Source: RGIG8767 sp045531685
GTDB taxonomy: Bacteria > Bacillota > Clostridia > Lachnospirales > Lachnospiraceae
Direction of reading: 5' to 3'
Length of the DNA stretch: 64,000 nucleotides
NCBI GenBank assembly: GCA_045531685.1
Contig: JAZSEL010000120.1
Span: 9,711-73,710 of the forward strand
Under the pieces are notes generated by a model. That model saw only the letters and a list, made by a program, of their open reading frames with translations, was not told where the DNA came from and made no database searches. The position numbers and the translations under genes are program-made. Each line of letters begins with the position of its first letter. Position 1 is the first letter of the stretch. Positions 43,616 to 53,811 of the stretch are shown here, one piece after another.

Positions 43616-45040
43616 ATGACAGAAAAACAGTACAGACAAGCGGATTCAAAAGTATTTCTTGTATTATTAATTGTTACAATCGGTATCTTTTTGAATTTAT
43701 TGGGAATGGTTTTTAGCCCTATGGCAACCGGTGGAATCAAAGTTGTTACCCTTTTTAGTGCGGTTAGCGCTATTGCCATTTACGTTATATATTCTAAATG
43801 GAAAGGTACAAGAAAATGCGGAATCTACATGGCAGCCATTGCTACAGCTGCTTGTGTGGCAATGATATTGGTAGTGGATGCGTTATATTTCTTTATGTTA
43901 TCAGCGGCTTTGTTTGTTGCCCAGATGGCGTATCTTGAGATAAAAAGATTCCATTTTACTTCCATAGCAGTATTGCCTTTCTTTATTATCAGAAGTTTAG
44001 GTCTGGCAAGCAAGGGCGCGGTCTCCGCCACAGAAGCCGGAACAAGTATTGTAATTTTAATTTTATTTAACTTATCCGTATACAGTATCACTCGTATCTG
44101 GATTGGTTTTAATAATGATACCATTGCTACGGTTGGACGGGTTTCCGAAGAATTGGTGGAACATTTCGATGATGCCAACCGCTATATTTCGGCTTTGGAT
44201 GTTGCCCTGAATACCAGTAATCTGTCGATGCAGGATATTGCAACTAATGTGGAAAGTACGGCTAACGAGATTCATCATCAATCCCAGATGTGCGTGGACA
44301 TCGGAGACAATACACAGAATGCAAAGGCACAGACGGATTTCATGGTAGAGGCTTCTGTGGCAGCATTGGAAAATGTAGAATCCGGTGCGGAAGCAATGGA
44401 TAAATTACATATTCATGCACAAAATGTAGAAAGTGAAAATAGGGATACAGTCCAATATGTATCTGCATTGAACGAAAGAACCAAGACCGTGAAAAAGATT
44501 CTGGCCATGATTGATGATATTTCCATCCAGACCCATTTGTTGGCATTGAATGCTTCCGTAGAAGCAGCAAGAGCAGGGGATGCCGGTCAGGGATTTTCTG
44601 TAGTTGCAGATGAAATCCGTAACTTATCAGAACAGACAAAGTCAGCAACGGCAGATATCGGTACGATTCTTGGAGAATTAAGCAAGGATGTAGACAGGGT
44701 TACAGAAAGTATCGACCGTTCCGTTGCCATCGTAGGCGAGCAGAACAGTTTGATTGAAGAGACAAAGGATAAATTCGATGCCATTAATACCGGCGTTAAC
44801 CAGTTAATGAGCAGCATCCAGGATTTCAAACGTATGATTGGCGGTATTACAGATGCATCAGCAGTGATAGCAGATGGTGTTACGGAGCTTTCCGCCAATA
44901 GTGAAGAGGTTGCAGCGGCAACCAGTGACGGTAGCCGCATCATGACCCGTGCAGTAGAAGATATGAATCAGGTAAAAGTGGCATTGACGGGTATCTATCA
45001 GTTGGCACAGCACCTTCGTGATGAGTACAATGTGCAATAA
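43616..45040 (+). CDS. Methyl-accepting chemotaxis protein (membrane, no outer domain)
   Basis: A 474-residue receptor. Five to six TM helices (about 15-165) without a large outer loop are followed by the methyl-accepting signalling domain. The tip is MIDDISIQTHLLALNASVEA with GFSVVADEIRNLSEQTK (near 300-345). The layout matches the MCP-PilZ protein at 35457-37553, but this one stops without a PilZ tail. ATG 43616 is chosen, with AAAGGA ten bases upstream; a longer TTG start at 43595 is less likely. Ligand unknown. Confidence 0.92.
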   Translation: MTEKQYRQADSKVFLVLLIVTIGIFLNLLGMVFSPMATGGIKVVTLFSAVSAIAIYVIYSKWKGTRKCGIYMAAIATAACVAMILVVDALYFFMLSAALFVAQMAYLEIKRFHFTSIAVLPFFIIRSLGLASKGAVSATEAGTSIVILILFNLSVYSITRIWIGFNNDTIATVGRVSEELVEHFDDANRYISALDVALNTSNLSMQDIATNVESTANEIHHQSQMCVDIGDNTQNAKAQTDFMVEASVAALENVESGAEAMDKLHIHAQNVESENRDTVQYVSALNERTKTVKKILAMIDDISIQTHLLALNASVEAARAGDAGQGFSVVADEIRNLSEQTKSATADIGTILGELSKDVDRVTESIDRSVAIVGEQNSLIEETKDKFDAINTGVNQLMSSIQDFKRMIGGITDASAVIADGVTELSANSEEVAAATSDGSRIMTRAVEDMNQVKVALTGIYQLAQHLRDEYNVQ

Positions 45041-45069
45041 ATAGTATAAAAGTAACAAAGGATTTCTAA

Positions 45070-45120
45070 AACAACCATTGTTTCTTGTAAATAAATACAA
45101 GACGGTGGTTGTTTTATTTT
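45070..45120 (+). terminator. Terminator after second chemoreceptor
   Basis: Outer arms AACAACCA (45070-45077) and TGGTTGTT (45106-45113) plus inner TCTTGTA/TACAAGA form an interrupted long stem followed by a T-rich tract. Confidence 0.75.
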
Positions 45121-45185
45121 GTATTTCATTCTATACTAAAGTAGGTATGCTCTATTATGGGGGAGTCTATGCGGGGGGAATACAT

Positions 45186-46538
45186 ATGGATTATTTCAAT
45201 TTGAAATTTCATAATACAACTGTCCGGAATGAAATATTTGCAGGCATGGCTATGTTTATGGCAATGTCTTACATATTGGTGGTTTGTCCTACCGTATTAT
45301 CCGGAATAGGTATGAATTATAATGGAGTATTTCTGGCAACGGTTTGCGTGTCGGGATTTACGACTATTGTGTCAGCGCTTTATACCAAGCTTCCTATTGC
45401 ATTTGCCCCGGGACTTGGTATTACCGGTATGTTCGTAGGGCTTGCGACGGGGGAGAATCCGCTTCATTGGTCCGTACTTTTACTGGCAACATATGTGGCG
45501 GGAATCATAATTTGTGCATTTGTGCGTTTTGGTATTTTTGATGCGATTATGTGTATAATGGACGAGGAGTTCAGAAGAATGCTTATGTCAGGAATCGGAC
45601 TGGCTCTACTGTTATACGGAATCAGTACGACAGGACTTATTGTAAAGGAGAATAGTGTTTACCAATTGGGAGAGATTCAAGTGGTTCCTGTTCTCATTTG
45701 TATAATAAGTATTCTTGTTATGTATATTTTAAAACGCAAGAACCGTAAGGGATATGTCTTCCTTGGTCTGATAGTGGCATATATTTTGAGTTTGGTTGCA
45801 GGAGGCTTGGAAGCATATAGGAATGAAGTAGTTACATTTCCTGAATATATGAGACAGATTATGGATTTTTCCTATGATATGGAGGATGTCCAGAAGGTAA
45901 TGCTTTCTTTCCCGGATGTCATACAGCTCTTTTCGGACAAAAAAACAACGATTCTGTTTGTGAATGCGGTATTTGTATTTACTATGGGGCATTTCTTTGA
46001 CGCCATAGGTACCAATACTTCCTCTTTTGATGCCATTAATAGTGATATTGATTTCCGTATGAAGGATACCGTTAGTTTAAAGAGAGCTATTACTGTTGAT
46101 GGAGTAGGAAATATAGCAAGCGGATTGGTGGGAACCCCGTCCGTAACAGCATACGGGGAATCCTTGGTAGGAATTGTCAGTGGTGGTAAAACGGGAATTA
46201 CAGCCATTACTACCGGATGCTTGTTTTTACTTTGTGCGTTCTTTTCACCATTGTTTACGTCCATGGCAACCTATGTTGCAGCTCCGGCTTTGATTTATGT
46301 CGGTTTTACGTTGTTAGTACGCTATAGGGAATTTGACAGAAAAAGAACAGTCCTGTTCCTGTTTGGAATTGTATTAATTCTATACGCCGGTATAACCTTT
46401 AACATTGGTAATACCGTGTTGTATGGTTTGCTTGTTTATACATTTATCAAAACAGTAGTAATGAGACAGAAACCGGTTGCCCATTGGTGGATTATTCCGT
46501 TGTTTGTAGTGATTCATATTTTATTGAATCTGGTATAA
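45186..46538 (+). CDS. NCS2 family purine permease (AzgA-like)
   Basis: A 450-residue, 12-14 TM transporter for adenine, guanine or hypoxanthine. AzgA-branch markers are the N-terminal VRNEIFAGMAMFMAMSYIL, PIAFAPGLGITGMF, the central FTMGHFFDAIGTNTSSF and GLVGTPSVTAYGES. ATG 45186 is preferred to the upstream 45078 start (which lies in the terminator) because GGGGGGAA precedes it. A hybrid histidine kinase starts 12 bp after the stop, so the permease shares a transcript with signalling genes. No purine riboswitch was seen upstream. Confidence 0.9.
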   Translation: MDYFNLKFHNTTVRNEIFAGMAMFMAMSYILVVCPTVLSGIGMNYNGVFLATVCVSGFTTIVSALYTKLPIAFAPGLGITGMFVGLATGENPLHWSVLLLATYVAGIIICAFVRFGIFDAIMCIMDEEFRRMLMSGIGLALLLYGISTTGLIVKENSVYQLGEIQVVPVLICIISILVMYILKRKNRKGYVFLGLIVAYILSLVAGGLEAYRNEVVTFPEYMRQIMDFSYDMEDVQKVMLSFPDVIQLFSDKKTTILFVNAVFVFTMGHFFDAIGTNTSSFDAINSDIDFRMKDTVSLKRAITVDGVGNIASGLVGTPSVTAYGESLVGIVSGGKTGITAITTGCLFLLCAFFSPLFTSMATYVAAPALIYVGFTLLVRYREFDRKRTVLFLFGIVLILYAGITFNIGNTVLYGLLVYTFIKTVVMRQKPVAHWWIIPLFVVIHILLNLV

Positions 46539-46549
46539 GGAGGCGGAAT

Positions 46550-49390
46550 ATGAATATTTTTTTACCGATTTTGTTTGTGGCGCTGGGAACGGTTTCTTTT
46601 GTTCTGGCAATTAACAATATTATCCAGGAAGACAAAAATATTGTAAGTAACTGGCTGTTTTTAATACTGGGTTTATTCAGTTTCCTTTGGGATATCGGAA
46701 TGGCAGTATTTACACTTCAGGTAACGCCAATACATGCTGCCTTTTGGCGTGGGATATATTTGATAGGTGTTATCGGTGTTATTGTTATGGCGGGCGTGCT
46801 TGTTGGTGTCTGGCTTAATATTCCCAACCGGTTTAAAAGATTTGTGGAAGGGTATATTGTGTTTGGGGCACTGCTGAATTATCCAATAATCAGTTCCGGC
46901 CAGAATTGTAGATTTGTTATTACTGAATTTGGTATGTCCTATATTACAACGGATTATCAGGGGCGTATCCTGTACAATATATATTTAGTAGGGTACCTGT
47001 TGTTGATTGGTTCAGAGATAGCATACTGCCTTTGGAAGCGTTCTAAAAAAAGGCAGATTATTATGGCACGGGCCTGTATGGTAGTATTGGTTGCCCTTGG
47101 GTCCGGATTGTTGCTGGATACTATTATTTTGGGAGTGGAGCAGGTAGCTTTTCCGGCAACCGCGTTGTTGCAACCGATTGCTGTGATATTTGCCTATGTG
47201 ATGTCTAAAAAAACCAATATTAATAATATCAGTATTCATAATTTATCGGATTATATTTATGCGTCCGTAAATGTACCGATGCTCATCGTAGATGAGGAGC
47301 ATTATCTTGAAATTTGTAATGCAATGGCAATCCAGTTTTTTGATATGCCGGATGAATTGTTAAAACAGAAAAAGATAGAAGAATTATTTGATATCCGGGC
47401 AAATGAGAGGGACAGTGGTCTGACTCATGAAGTCATAGAATGTACCTGTACTCTTAACAACAGGATTTGCAAATTGCAGGTTACACATATCAAAGACGGC
47501 TATAATGATTTTTTAAGTGATATTATTGTTGTAAATGATATGACGGAGACCTATGAGATTATTGATGAGTTAAACGAGGCAAAGGAAGAGGCGGAGAGAG
47601 CGAACGAAGCAAAGAGTGCGTTCTTGGCAAATATGAGCCATGAAATCCGTACACCGATGAATTCCGTTATCGGTATGAGTGAGCTGTTGCTCCGTGAAAA
47701 TCTTGATAATGATACTTCATCCAAGATTATGATGATTTATGATGCCGGAAAAGGACTGCTTAGAATTATTAATGACATTTTAGATTTGTCCAAAATCGAA
47801 GCAGGAAAATACGATATCAATGATTGTGATTATGAGTTAAAGGATGTAATTTTTGATATCAGGGAAATGTTTTCGGAGAGATTGCAGGAAACAGAGGTAG
47901 AGCTGCAGACAGAAGTAATCGGGGATGTGCCGAATCATTTATACGGTGACTTTATCCGTGTGAAACAGATATTAATTAATATCATTGGCAATGCGGTCAA
48001 ATTTACCAAACAGGGCTACATCCGTTTGTCCCTATATCATGAATGGGTATCAGAAGATACCATGAAGCTCTTTTTAAAAGTTGCTGATACGGGAATCGGA
48101 ATTAAGGAAAAGCATCTGGCAACCTTGTTTGATGCATTCCATCAGGTGGATACCAAAAAGAACCGCACCGTTCAGGGAACCGGTCTTGGGTTAGCCATTA
48201 CCAAGAATTTGTGTGAATTAATGGGTGGAGCTATTGAGGTAGAAAGTACATATGGGAAGGGAACCGTATTTACGGTATCCATAGTCCAGAAGGTAATCAG
48301 TACAGCACCGCTTAGGATATCAGAAACAAATGAAGTCAGGACCGGAAGTGCGGTGGAGGTATTTATGCCAAACCGTATAGAAGGTCTTGAAGGGAAGCGG
48401 ATTCTGGTAGTAGACGATAATAAGTCCAATCTCCTGATTACTAAAAAATTATTGGAGCCGTACCGGTTATATGTGGATGTGAGTGATAGCGGGACGGAAG
48501 CGCTTTCGCTTATTAAGGATAATGAATATGACCTTATTTTCTTGGATCATATGATGCCGGAGATGGATGGTGTGGAAACGGCCGATGAAATCCGTAAGCT
48601 GGATATTCCATATTGTAAAGAGGTCCCGCTTGTTGTATTAACAGCCAATGCCGTATATGGTGCCAGAAAGGAATTGTTGAATTCCGGTTTTAGCGATTAT
48701 GTAGCAAAACCAATTGAAGTAAAAGTATTGGAAAATGTCTTGAGGAAGTATCTGGGTGATATAGGAAAACCGGAAACAGAAGATACGGTTATCGGAGAAG
48801 GTTTGAATCTGAAAGGGATTGATTCAGCCGGTGCGATGGAGCGTATGCATTTTGGTGAGGATGTCTATATCAGTATCCTTAAGACGTATTTTACGGATTT
48901 GAAAAATGCAGTAATCCGTATTAATGAAGCAAGGGAAAAAGAAGATATCAAGAAATTTGTTGTAGATGTACATGGTATTAAATCTACCAGTGCAAGTGTA
49001 GGAGCTATGGAACTTTCAGAGCTGGCGAAAGCACTGGAAACAGCCGGTAAAGAAAATAATACGGAATTTATTGATGAACATATCAATCACTTTATGCAAA
49101 GCTGTGATGAAATCATTCATGTGCTACAACAATATTTTGAGAAAGAAGAAACCGTTTTGAGTCAGGAAATGAGCGTGTTGGAACCACAGTGGTTATCGGA
49201 TATGCGTGAAGCATGCGAGGAGATGGATTCATTAAGAACGGTTGAGTTATTAGAAAAAATAAAGGGAAAAAGATATTCTGAGAAAGAAACGGAACTTGTT
49301 ACACAAATAGAAGAGTATGTGGATTTATACGATTATGACGAGGTCGTTTCATTATTACAGCAATGGGTATCAGACGGGGGAGTACAATGA
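46550..49390 (+). CDS. Hybrid histidine kinase: 7TM, PAS, HisKA, HATPase, REC, HPt
   Basis: A 946-residue phosphorelay sensor. The N-terminal seven TM helices (about 1-225) resemble the 7TM region of histidine kinases; a PAS-like domain follows (about 240-345). HisKA has the phospho-His in SHEIRTPMNS (near 364), and HATPase has GTGLGLAI (near 543). A receiver carries DDNKSN and the phospho-Asp in FLDHMMPEMDG (near 666). A C-terminal HPt has VHGIKSTSAS (His near 808). ATG 46550 with GGAGG upstream is preferred to 46484. Its stop overlaps the next gene by four bases (ATGA), so kinase and c-di-GMP regulator are made together. Confidence 0.92.
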   Translation: MNIFLPILFVALGTVSFVLAINNIIQEDKNIVSNWLFLILGLFSFLWDIGMAVFTLQVTPIHAAFWRGIYLIGVIGVIVMAGVLVGVWLNIPNRFKRFVEGYIVFGALLNYPIISSGQNCRFVITEFGMSYITTDYQGRILYNIYLVGYLLLIGSEIAYCLWKRSKKRQIIMARACMVVLVALGSGLLLDTIILGVEQVAFPATALLQPIAVIFAYVMSKKTNINNISIHNLSDYIYASVNVPMLIVDEEHYLEICNAMAIQFFDMPDELLKQKKIEELFDIRANERDSGLTHEVIECTCTLNNRICKLQVTHIKDGYNDFLSDIIVVNDMTETYEIIDELNEAKEEAERANEAKSAFLANMSHEIRTPMNSVIGMSELLLRENLDNDTSSKIMMIYDAGKGLLRIINDILDLSKIEAGKYDINDCDYELKDVIFDIREMFSERLQETEVELQTEVIGDVPNHLYGDFIRVKQILINIIGNAVKFTKQGYIRLSLYHEWVSEDTMKLFLKVADTGIGIKEKHLATLFDAFHQVDTKKNRTVQGTGLGLAITKNLCELMGGAIEVESTYGKGTVFTVSIVQKVISTAPLRISETNEVRTGSAVEVFMPNRIEGLEGKRILVVDDNKSNLLITKKLLEPYRLYVDVSDSGTEALSLIKDNEYDLIFLDHMMPEMDGVETADEIRKLDIPYCKEVPLVVLTANAVYGARKELLNSGFSDYVAKPIEVKVLENVLRKYLGDIGKPETEDTVIGEGLNLKGIDSAGAMERMHFGEDVYISILKTYFTDLKNAVIRINEAREKEDIKKFVVDVHGIKSTSASVGAMELSELAKALETAGKENNTEFIDEHINHFMQSCDEIIHVLQQYFEKEETVLSQEMSVLEPQWLSDMREACEEMDSLRTVELLEKIKGKRYSEKETELVTQIEEYVDLYDYDEVVSLLQQWVSDGGVQ

Positions 49391-51402
49391 AATGTATACT
49401 AGTGGTAGACGATTCTGCTGCCAATCTTAAATTTGTTGAAAGTGTTTTACGGGAACAATATAAGCTGGTATTGGTGAAGAGTGGTGAAAAAGCTCTGAAT
49501 TACCTGGCTAAAAATCCGGTAGATCTGGTTTTGTTGGACATTCAGATGCCGGATATGGATGGATTTGAAACATATGAGAGAATAAGGGAATTGCGGCTAA
49601 ACCGTAGTGTGCCTGTGATTTTTTTGACCGCGGATGTGGATGTGGACAGCGAAATCAAAGGTCTTAAAATGGGAGCGGTTGATTTTATCAAAAAGCCGTT
49701 TGTGCCGGAAGTCATGCTGAATCGAATTCACAGAGTCATTCAATTAGAAGAATTGAACCGGAAACTGGAAGATAAGGTAAAAGAAAAGACGGTACAGATT
49801 GAGCAGCTTTCATTTGAAATTATTTCTACCATTGCAAGTATGATTGAAGCAAAGGACAGTTATACAAAGGGTCATTCCGTCAGAGTGGCAGAATACAGTG
49901 CGTTGATTGCCAAAGAATTGGGATGGAAGGACGAAGAGATACAGAACCTGAAGTATATTGCATTGTTACATGACATTGGTAAAGTTGGTATTCCGGATAC
50001 TGTCTTAAACAAACCGGGCAGACTTACGGAAAGTGAATTCAATGTGATTAAATCACATACTACCATCGGTGGGGACATTCTGAAGGATATTGAGACGATT
50101 ACGGATGTTGGCGCAGGTGCCAAGTATCATCATGAACGGTATGACGGAAGCGGATATCCATGTGGTTTACGGGAAGAAGAGATTCCGGTTGTGGCAAGAA
50201 TCATCGGCATTGCAGATGCATATGATGCCATGAACAGTAAGAGAATATACCGTGACAATTTACCGGAGGATGTAATACGCAAGGAACTTGTGTGCGGAAG
50301 AGGAACCCAATTTGATCCGGAACTTTTGGATGTTTTTGTGGAACTGTTCGATGAAGGTAAATTGGACATTGATTTTGATTATGTAGATAAAGAAAAGACA
50401 ATACATGGGGAAGGTTCTATATTAATTAACCAGATTATGCTCAGTATTGAAGAAGAGTTGAAGAAGGCAGAGGCAAGAGACTATCTGACCGGACTGTATG
50501 GTCGTAAAGAGGGAGAAAAGAAAATTGCCAAAGCGATAAGAGAGCAAAAGGGTTGTTTTGCCTTTGTTGATTTGGATAACTTAAAGAGAACCAATGATAC
50601 CATGGGACATCTGGCAGGGGATTATGCATTAAAAACAGTCGGTGAAGTTCTTTCCCTGTATGGCGAAAATGCCATTGTTACCAGACTGGGTGGGGATGAA
50701 TTCCTCTTTTATATGAAGGATGTGGACCGTGAAGAGGCCACCCGTATAATTGAGAATATAATGAAGGAATTCGACGAAAGGAAAGAAAACAGCACCTATT
50801 TATCTGTTTCTTCCCTGTCCATCGGATTATGTATGACTACAACAACGGACACCTTTGGGGAAGTATTCAAGAGAGCGGACCGGGCTTTGTACTATGTGAA
50901 GCAAAGTGGGAAATGCGGTTATTATTATTACAACCAGGATATTTCCGTTGCCCGTCAGAAAAATTCCGTAGACTTAAGCAGATTGGTGTCTAATTTGAAA
51001 GAGCAGGGTGCTTATAACGGTTCCTTGAGTCTGGAGTATAGGGAGTTTGCCAAGATATATGATTATATCCGACATCTTGGAGAACGTTATGATTATAATA
51101 TTCAGTTGGTTATGATTACTGTGGATACCGGTAATGGGGAAACACTCTATGTGGATGAGAGAGAGCATGTTATGACTTGTATGGAAAAAACAATACAGGC
51201 ATCTCTCCGTTCAGTGGATGTCAGCACCCGTTTTAGTAGCGAGCAGTTTGTGGTAATCCTTATGAATGCACAGAATGAATACATTGAAGTTATTACGAAG
51301 CGTATTGAGATGAATTTCCATAAGGTATACAACAAACGGAAAATGACAGTGCATTTCGATGTGGCGGATTTGACAGATTTAGCGGATATCTATAAGGAAT
51401 AA
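49387..51402 (+). CDS. Response regulator: REC, HD-GYP, GGDEF, degenerate GGDEF-like tail
   Basis: A 671-residue regulator with both c-di-GMP-making and -breaking modules. REC has the phospho-Asp in LLDIQMPDMDG (near 49). A helical linker leads to HD-GYP with LLHDIGKVGIPD (near 195) and HHERYDGSGYP (near 248), a complete phosphodiesterase set. GGDEF keeps DLDNLKRTNDTMGHLAGD and RLGGDEF (near 435). The last ~110 residues look like a second cyclase fold without its motif (STRFSSEQFVVIL). Start ATG overlaps the kinase stop; GGGGGAG lies upstream. The kinase beside it is the likely phosphodonor. Confidence 0.92.
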   Translation: MKCILVVDDSAANLKFVESVLREQYKLVLVKSGEKALNYLAKNPVDLVLLDIQMPDMDGFETYERIRELRLNRSVPVIFLTADVDVDSEIKGLKMGAVDFIKKPFVPEVMLNRIHRVIQLEELNRKLEDKVKEKTVQIEQLSFEIISTIASMIEAKDSYTKGHSVRVAEYSALIAKELGWKDEEIQNLKYIALLHDIGKVGIPDTVLNKPGRLTESEFNVIKSHTTIGGDILKDIETITDVGAGAKYHHERYDGSGYPCGLREEEIPVVARIIGIADAYDAMNSKRIYRDNLPEDVIRKELVCGRGTQFDPELLDVFVELFDEGKLDIDFDYVDKEKTIHGEGSILINQIMLSIEEELKKAEARDYLTGLYGRKEGEKKIAKAIREQKGCFAFVDLDNLKRTNDTMGHLAGDYALKTVGEVLSLYGENAIVTRLGGDEFLFYMKDVDREEATRIIENIMKEFDERKENSTYLSVSSLSIGLCMTTTTDTFGEVFKRADRALYYVKQSGKCGYYYYNQDISVARQKNSVDLSRLVSNLKEQGAYNGSLSLEYREFAKIYDYIRHLGERYDYNIQLVMITVDTGNGETLYVDEREHVMTCMEKTIQASLRSVDVSTRFSSEQFVVILMNAQNEYIEVITKRIEMNFHKVYNKRKMTVHFDVADLTDLADIYKE

Positions 51403-51415
51403 ATTTCGGAGGAAA

Positions 51416-53782
51416 ATGTTGGAAACAAAAGAAAAAAATAGCGCGGTTGTCCTGCGTGTGATATTTGCCCTATTGTTGGTATCGACATTGGCATTCTTTC
51501 TCGTTGGCGAAATAATTATGCCAATGGAAAATCCAACCGGGAGCAGTACCTGCGTAGAGTACGAAGCAGATTGGGAATGGGTATTGCCGGATGGAACCAG
51601 AGAAACGGTGGAAGTTCCCGGAAGTTGTGATGCCAAACGTGGTGAAACAGTGCGGTTAGAGACTGTACTATCACAAAATCAGGAAAACACATGGTTTTGC
51701 ATGCGTGCTTCGCAGCAGGATATGCGTGTGTTTGTTGGAGATGAACTTAGAGGCGAATATACTACCGTAGATACCCGTATGTTTGGGAAAAAGAGTGCAA
51801 GTGCATATTTGTTTTTTCCGGTGACGGATGAGGATGCAGGAGAAGTCCTCGCAATAGAGCTTTTCAGCGATTCGGAGTACAGTGGATTTCTTAATAAGGT
51901 GTATACCGGGGAGAAGAGTGATATTATATGGGAACTGGTTGATCAAGGTATAGGAGTGCTGGCAGTCGCTTTGTATATGTTGATTCTTAGTTCTTTAATT
52001 GTTATTGTGGGATGCATACTGCGTTTTGTATACAAGAAAAAAGTTGATATGATTTATCTGGGAATAGGGACGTTAATTTTAGGCTGCTCCATGACTGCAG
52101 AATCCCATATCCGACAGTTCTTTTTGCCAAATGGCTCCATTGCTGCACATGTTGGATTTTTACTGACCATGCTGATTCCTTATCCATTTATGGTATATGT
52201 AAGCAGATTGCAGAAAGAACGTTACGACAGATTTTACCGTCCGCTTTCCTGGTGTGTCATAGCTAATTTCTTTGTGTGTACTCTTTTGCAAGTATTTGGA
52301 ATCGTAGACCTTGTAGATTCCTCTTTTATTGCATATGGCATTATTGTGATTTGTGTGGGAATTATGGGTGTTACCATATGTATTGACCTTAAAAATGGCC
52401 GCAGCAGTGATTACGGAGAAGTGTTGCTGGGGCTGGTTGCTATGATAATGGCAGCACTCTGGGAAACTTGCATTACCTTTATTCCGGTTATACCCCATAA
52501 GGGCGGAATCGCATTAAGCATTGGGTTAATTGTTCTTTTGTTTATGGCGGCCATCAAAACCGTGCGGGAACTGATTACTTTGGAAAAGGAAAAGCAGGTG
52601 GCAGTGGAAGCAAGCATGGCAAAAGCCAATTTTCTTGCCAATATGTCCCATGAAATCCGGACACCGATTAATACAATTATCGGTATGAATGAGATGATTC
52701 TTCGTGAGAACCCGGATGATGCTGTACGGGAATATGCCAATCATGTAACCGGTGCAAGTAAGTTATTGTTGGCATTAGTAAATGATGTTTTGGATTTTTC
52801 CAAAATCGAATCCGGTAAAATGGAGATTGTGGAAAATGACTATTATTTATCCAAACTGTTAATGGATGCTAGTAACGGAATCCGTACTGCGGCTGAAAGT
52901 AAAAAGCTTGAAATCAATGTTCTTGTAGATGAAACATTACCTTCCGTGTTACGAGGGGATGAAATAAGAATCCGACAGATTCTTAATAATTTGTTATCCA
53001 ATGCAGTGAAATATACGAAACGGGGTTCCGTTACCCTTGTTGTAGACGGAGACTTTGAACAGGATGCTTTTGTTTTGTGCATATCGGTAGAAGATACCGG
53101 TATCGGTATCAAACCGGAAGACATGGACAAAATCTTTAACAGTTTCCAAAGACTGGAAGAAAACAAGAACCGGTACATAGAAGGAACGGGATTAGGGCTT
53201 AATATCACCAAGCGGCTGACAGAGCTAATGGGTGGAAAAATCTTTGTTACAAGTAAGTATAAATCCGGCTCCTGTTTCAGTGTAAGAATACCACAGCAGA
53301 TTATAGATAAGACAGCACTCGGCGACCTAAAGAAGGCATATGAAAGAGATTATTTTTCCAAAGATTCGGATAATTTCCGGTTATATGCACCGGATGCCAA
53401 TGTGTTAATTGTTGATGACAACAAGATGAATCTTAAAGTTGCCGCGGATTTATTAAAAAGAACGGGTATGACATTAACTTTGGCAAATAGCGGAAATCAA
53501 TGTCTCCAGTTTTGCAGAAAGAAGAAATTCGATTTGATATTAATGGACCATATGATGCCGGCACCTGACGGAATAGAAACACTTCATTTGTTGCGACAGG
53601 ACAGTGAGAGTTTGAATCAGGATACAGACGTTATTGTGCTTACAGCAAATGCCATTGTAGGTATGAAGAGTGTGTATTTGTCAGAAGGATTTTCGGATTA
53701 TTTAACGAAACCGATTGTTGCCGAGGAATTAGAAATTGCGATTGCCAGATATCTTCCGGAGGATAAAGTCCGGTCACGATAA
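51416..53782 (+). CDS. Hybrid histidine kinase with 7TMR-DISM-like sensor
   Basis: A 788-residue kinase. An N-terminal TM anchor is followed by an outer beta-rich domain (about 35-170), a bundle of seven TM helices (about 175-385), HisKA with SHEIRTPINT (His near 412), HATPase with GTGLGLNI (near 590) and a receiver with VDDNKMN and LMDHMMPAPDG (Asp near 711). Unlike the kinase at 46550 it has no HPt, so it may use the HPt of its neighbour. GGAGGAAA precedes ATG, 13 bp after the HD-GYP gene. Confidence 0.92.
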   Translation: MLETKEKNSAVVLRVIFALLLVSTLAFFLVGEIIMPMENPTGSSTCVEYEADWEWVLPDGTRETVEVPGSCDAKRGETVRLETVLSQNQENTWFCMRASQQDMRVFVGDELRGEYTTVDTRMFGKKSASAYLFFPVTDEDAGEVLAIELFSDSEYSGFLNKVYTGEKSDIIWELVDQGIGVLAVALYMLILSSLIVIVGCILRFVYKKKVDMIYLGIGTLILGCSMTAESHIRQFFLPNGSIAAHVGFLLTMLIPYPFMVYVSRLQKERYDRFYRPLSWCVIANFFVCTLLQVFGIVDLVDSSFIAYGIIVICVGIMGVTICIDLKNGRSSDYGEVLLGLVAMIMAALWETCITFIPVIPHKGGIALSIGLIVLLFMAAIKTVRELITLEKEKQVAVEASMAKANFLANMSHEIRTPINTIIGMNEMILRENPDDAVREYANHVTGASKLLLALVNDVLDFSKIESGKMEIVENDYYLSKLLMDASNGIRTAAESKKLEINVLVDETLPSVLRGDEIRIRQILNNLLSNAVKYTKRGSVTLVVDGDFEQDAFVLCISVEDTGIGIKPEDMDKIFNSFQRLEENKNRYIEGTGLGLNITKRLTELMGGKIFVTSKYKSGSCFSVRIPQQIIDKTALGDLKKAYERDYFSKDSDNFRLYAPDANVLIVDDNKMNLKVAADLLKRTGMTLTLANSGNQCLQFCRKKKFDLILMDHMMPAPDGIETLHLLRQDSESLNQDTDVIVLTANAIVGMKSVYLSEGFSDYLTKPIVAEELEIAIARYLPEDKVRSR

Positions 53783-53811
53783 AAAATGAAAATGAGCAGA
53801 GGAAGTATCAG

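Noticed and set aside
45041..45185. Purine riboswitch before the NCS2 permease
   Set aside because: The conserved three-way-junction bases of the purine aptamer are not present; the space is mostly the preceding terminator.
46484..46549. Extended N-terminus of the first hybrid kinase
   Set aside because: It would overlap the permease 3' end and lacks a ribosome site; ATG 46550 has GGAGG and starts the first TM helix.
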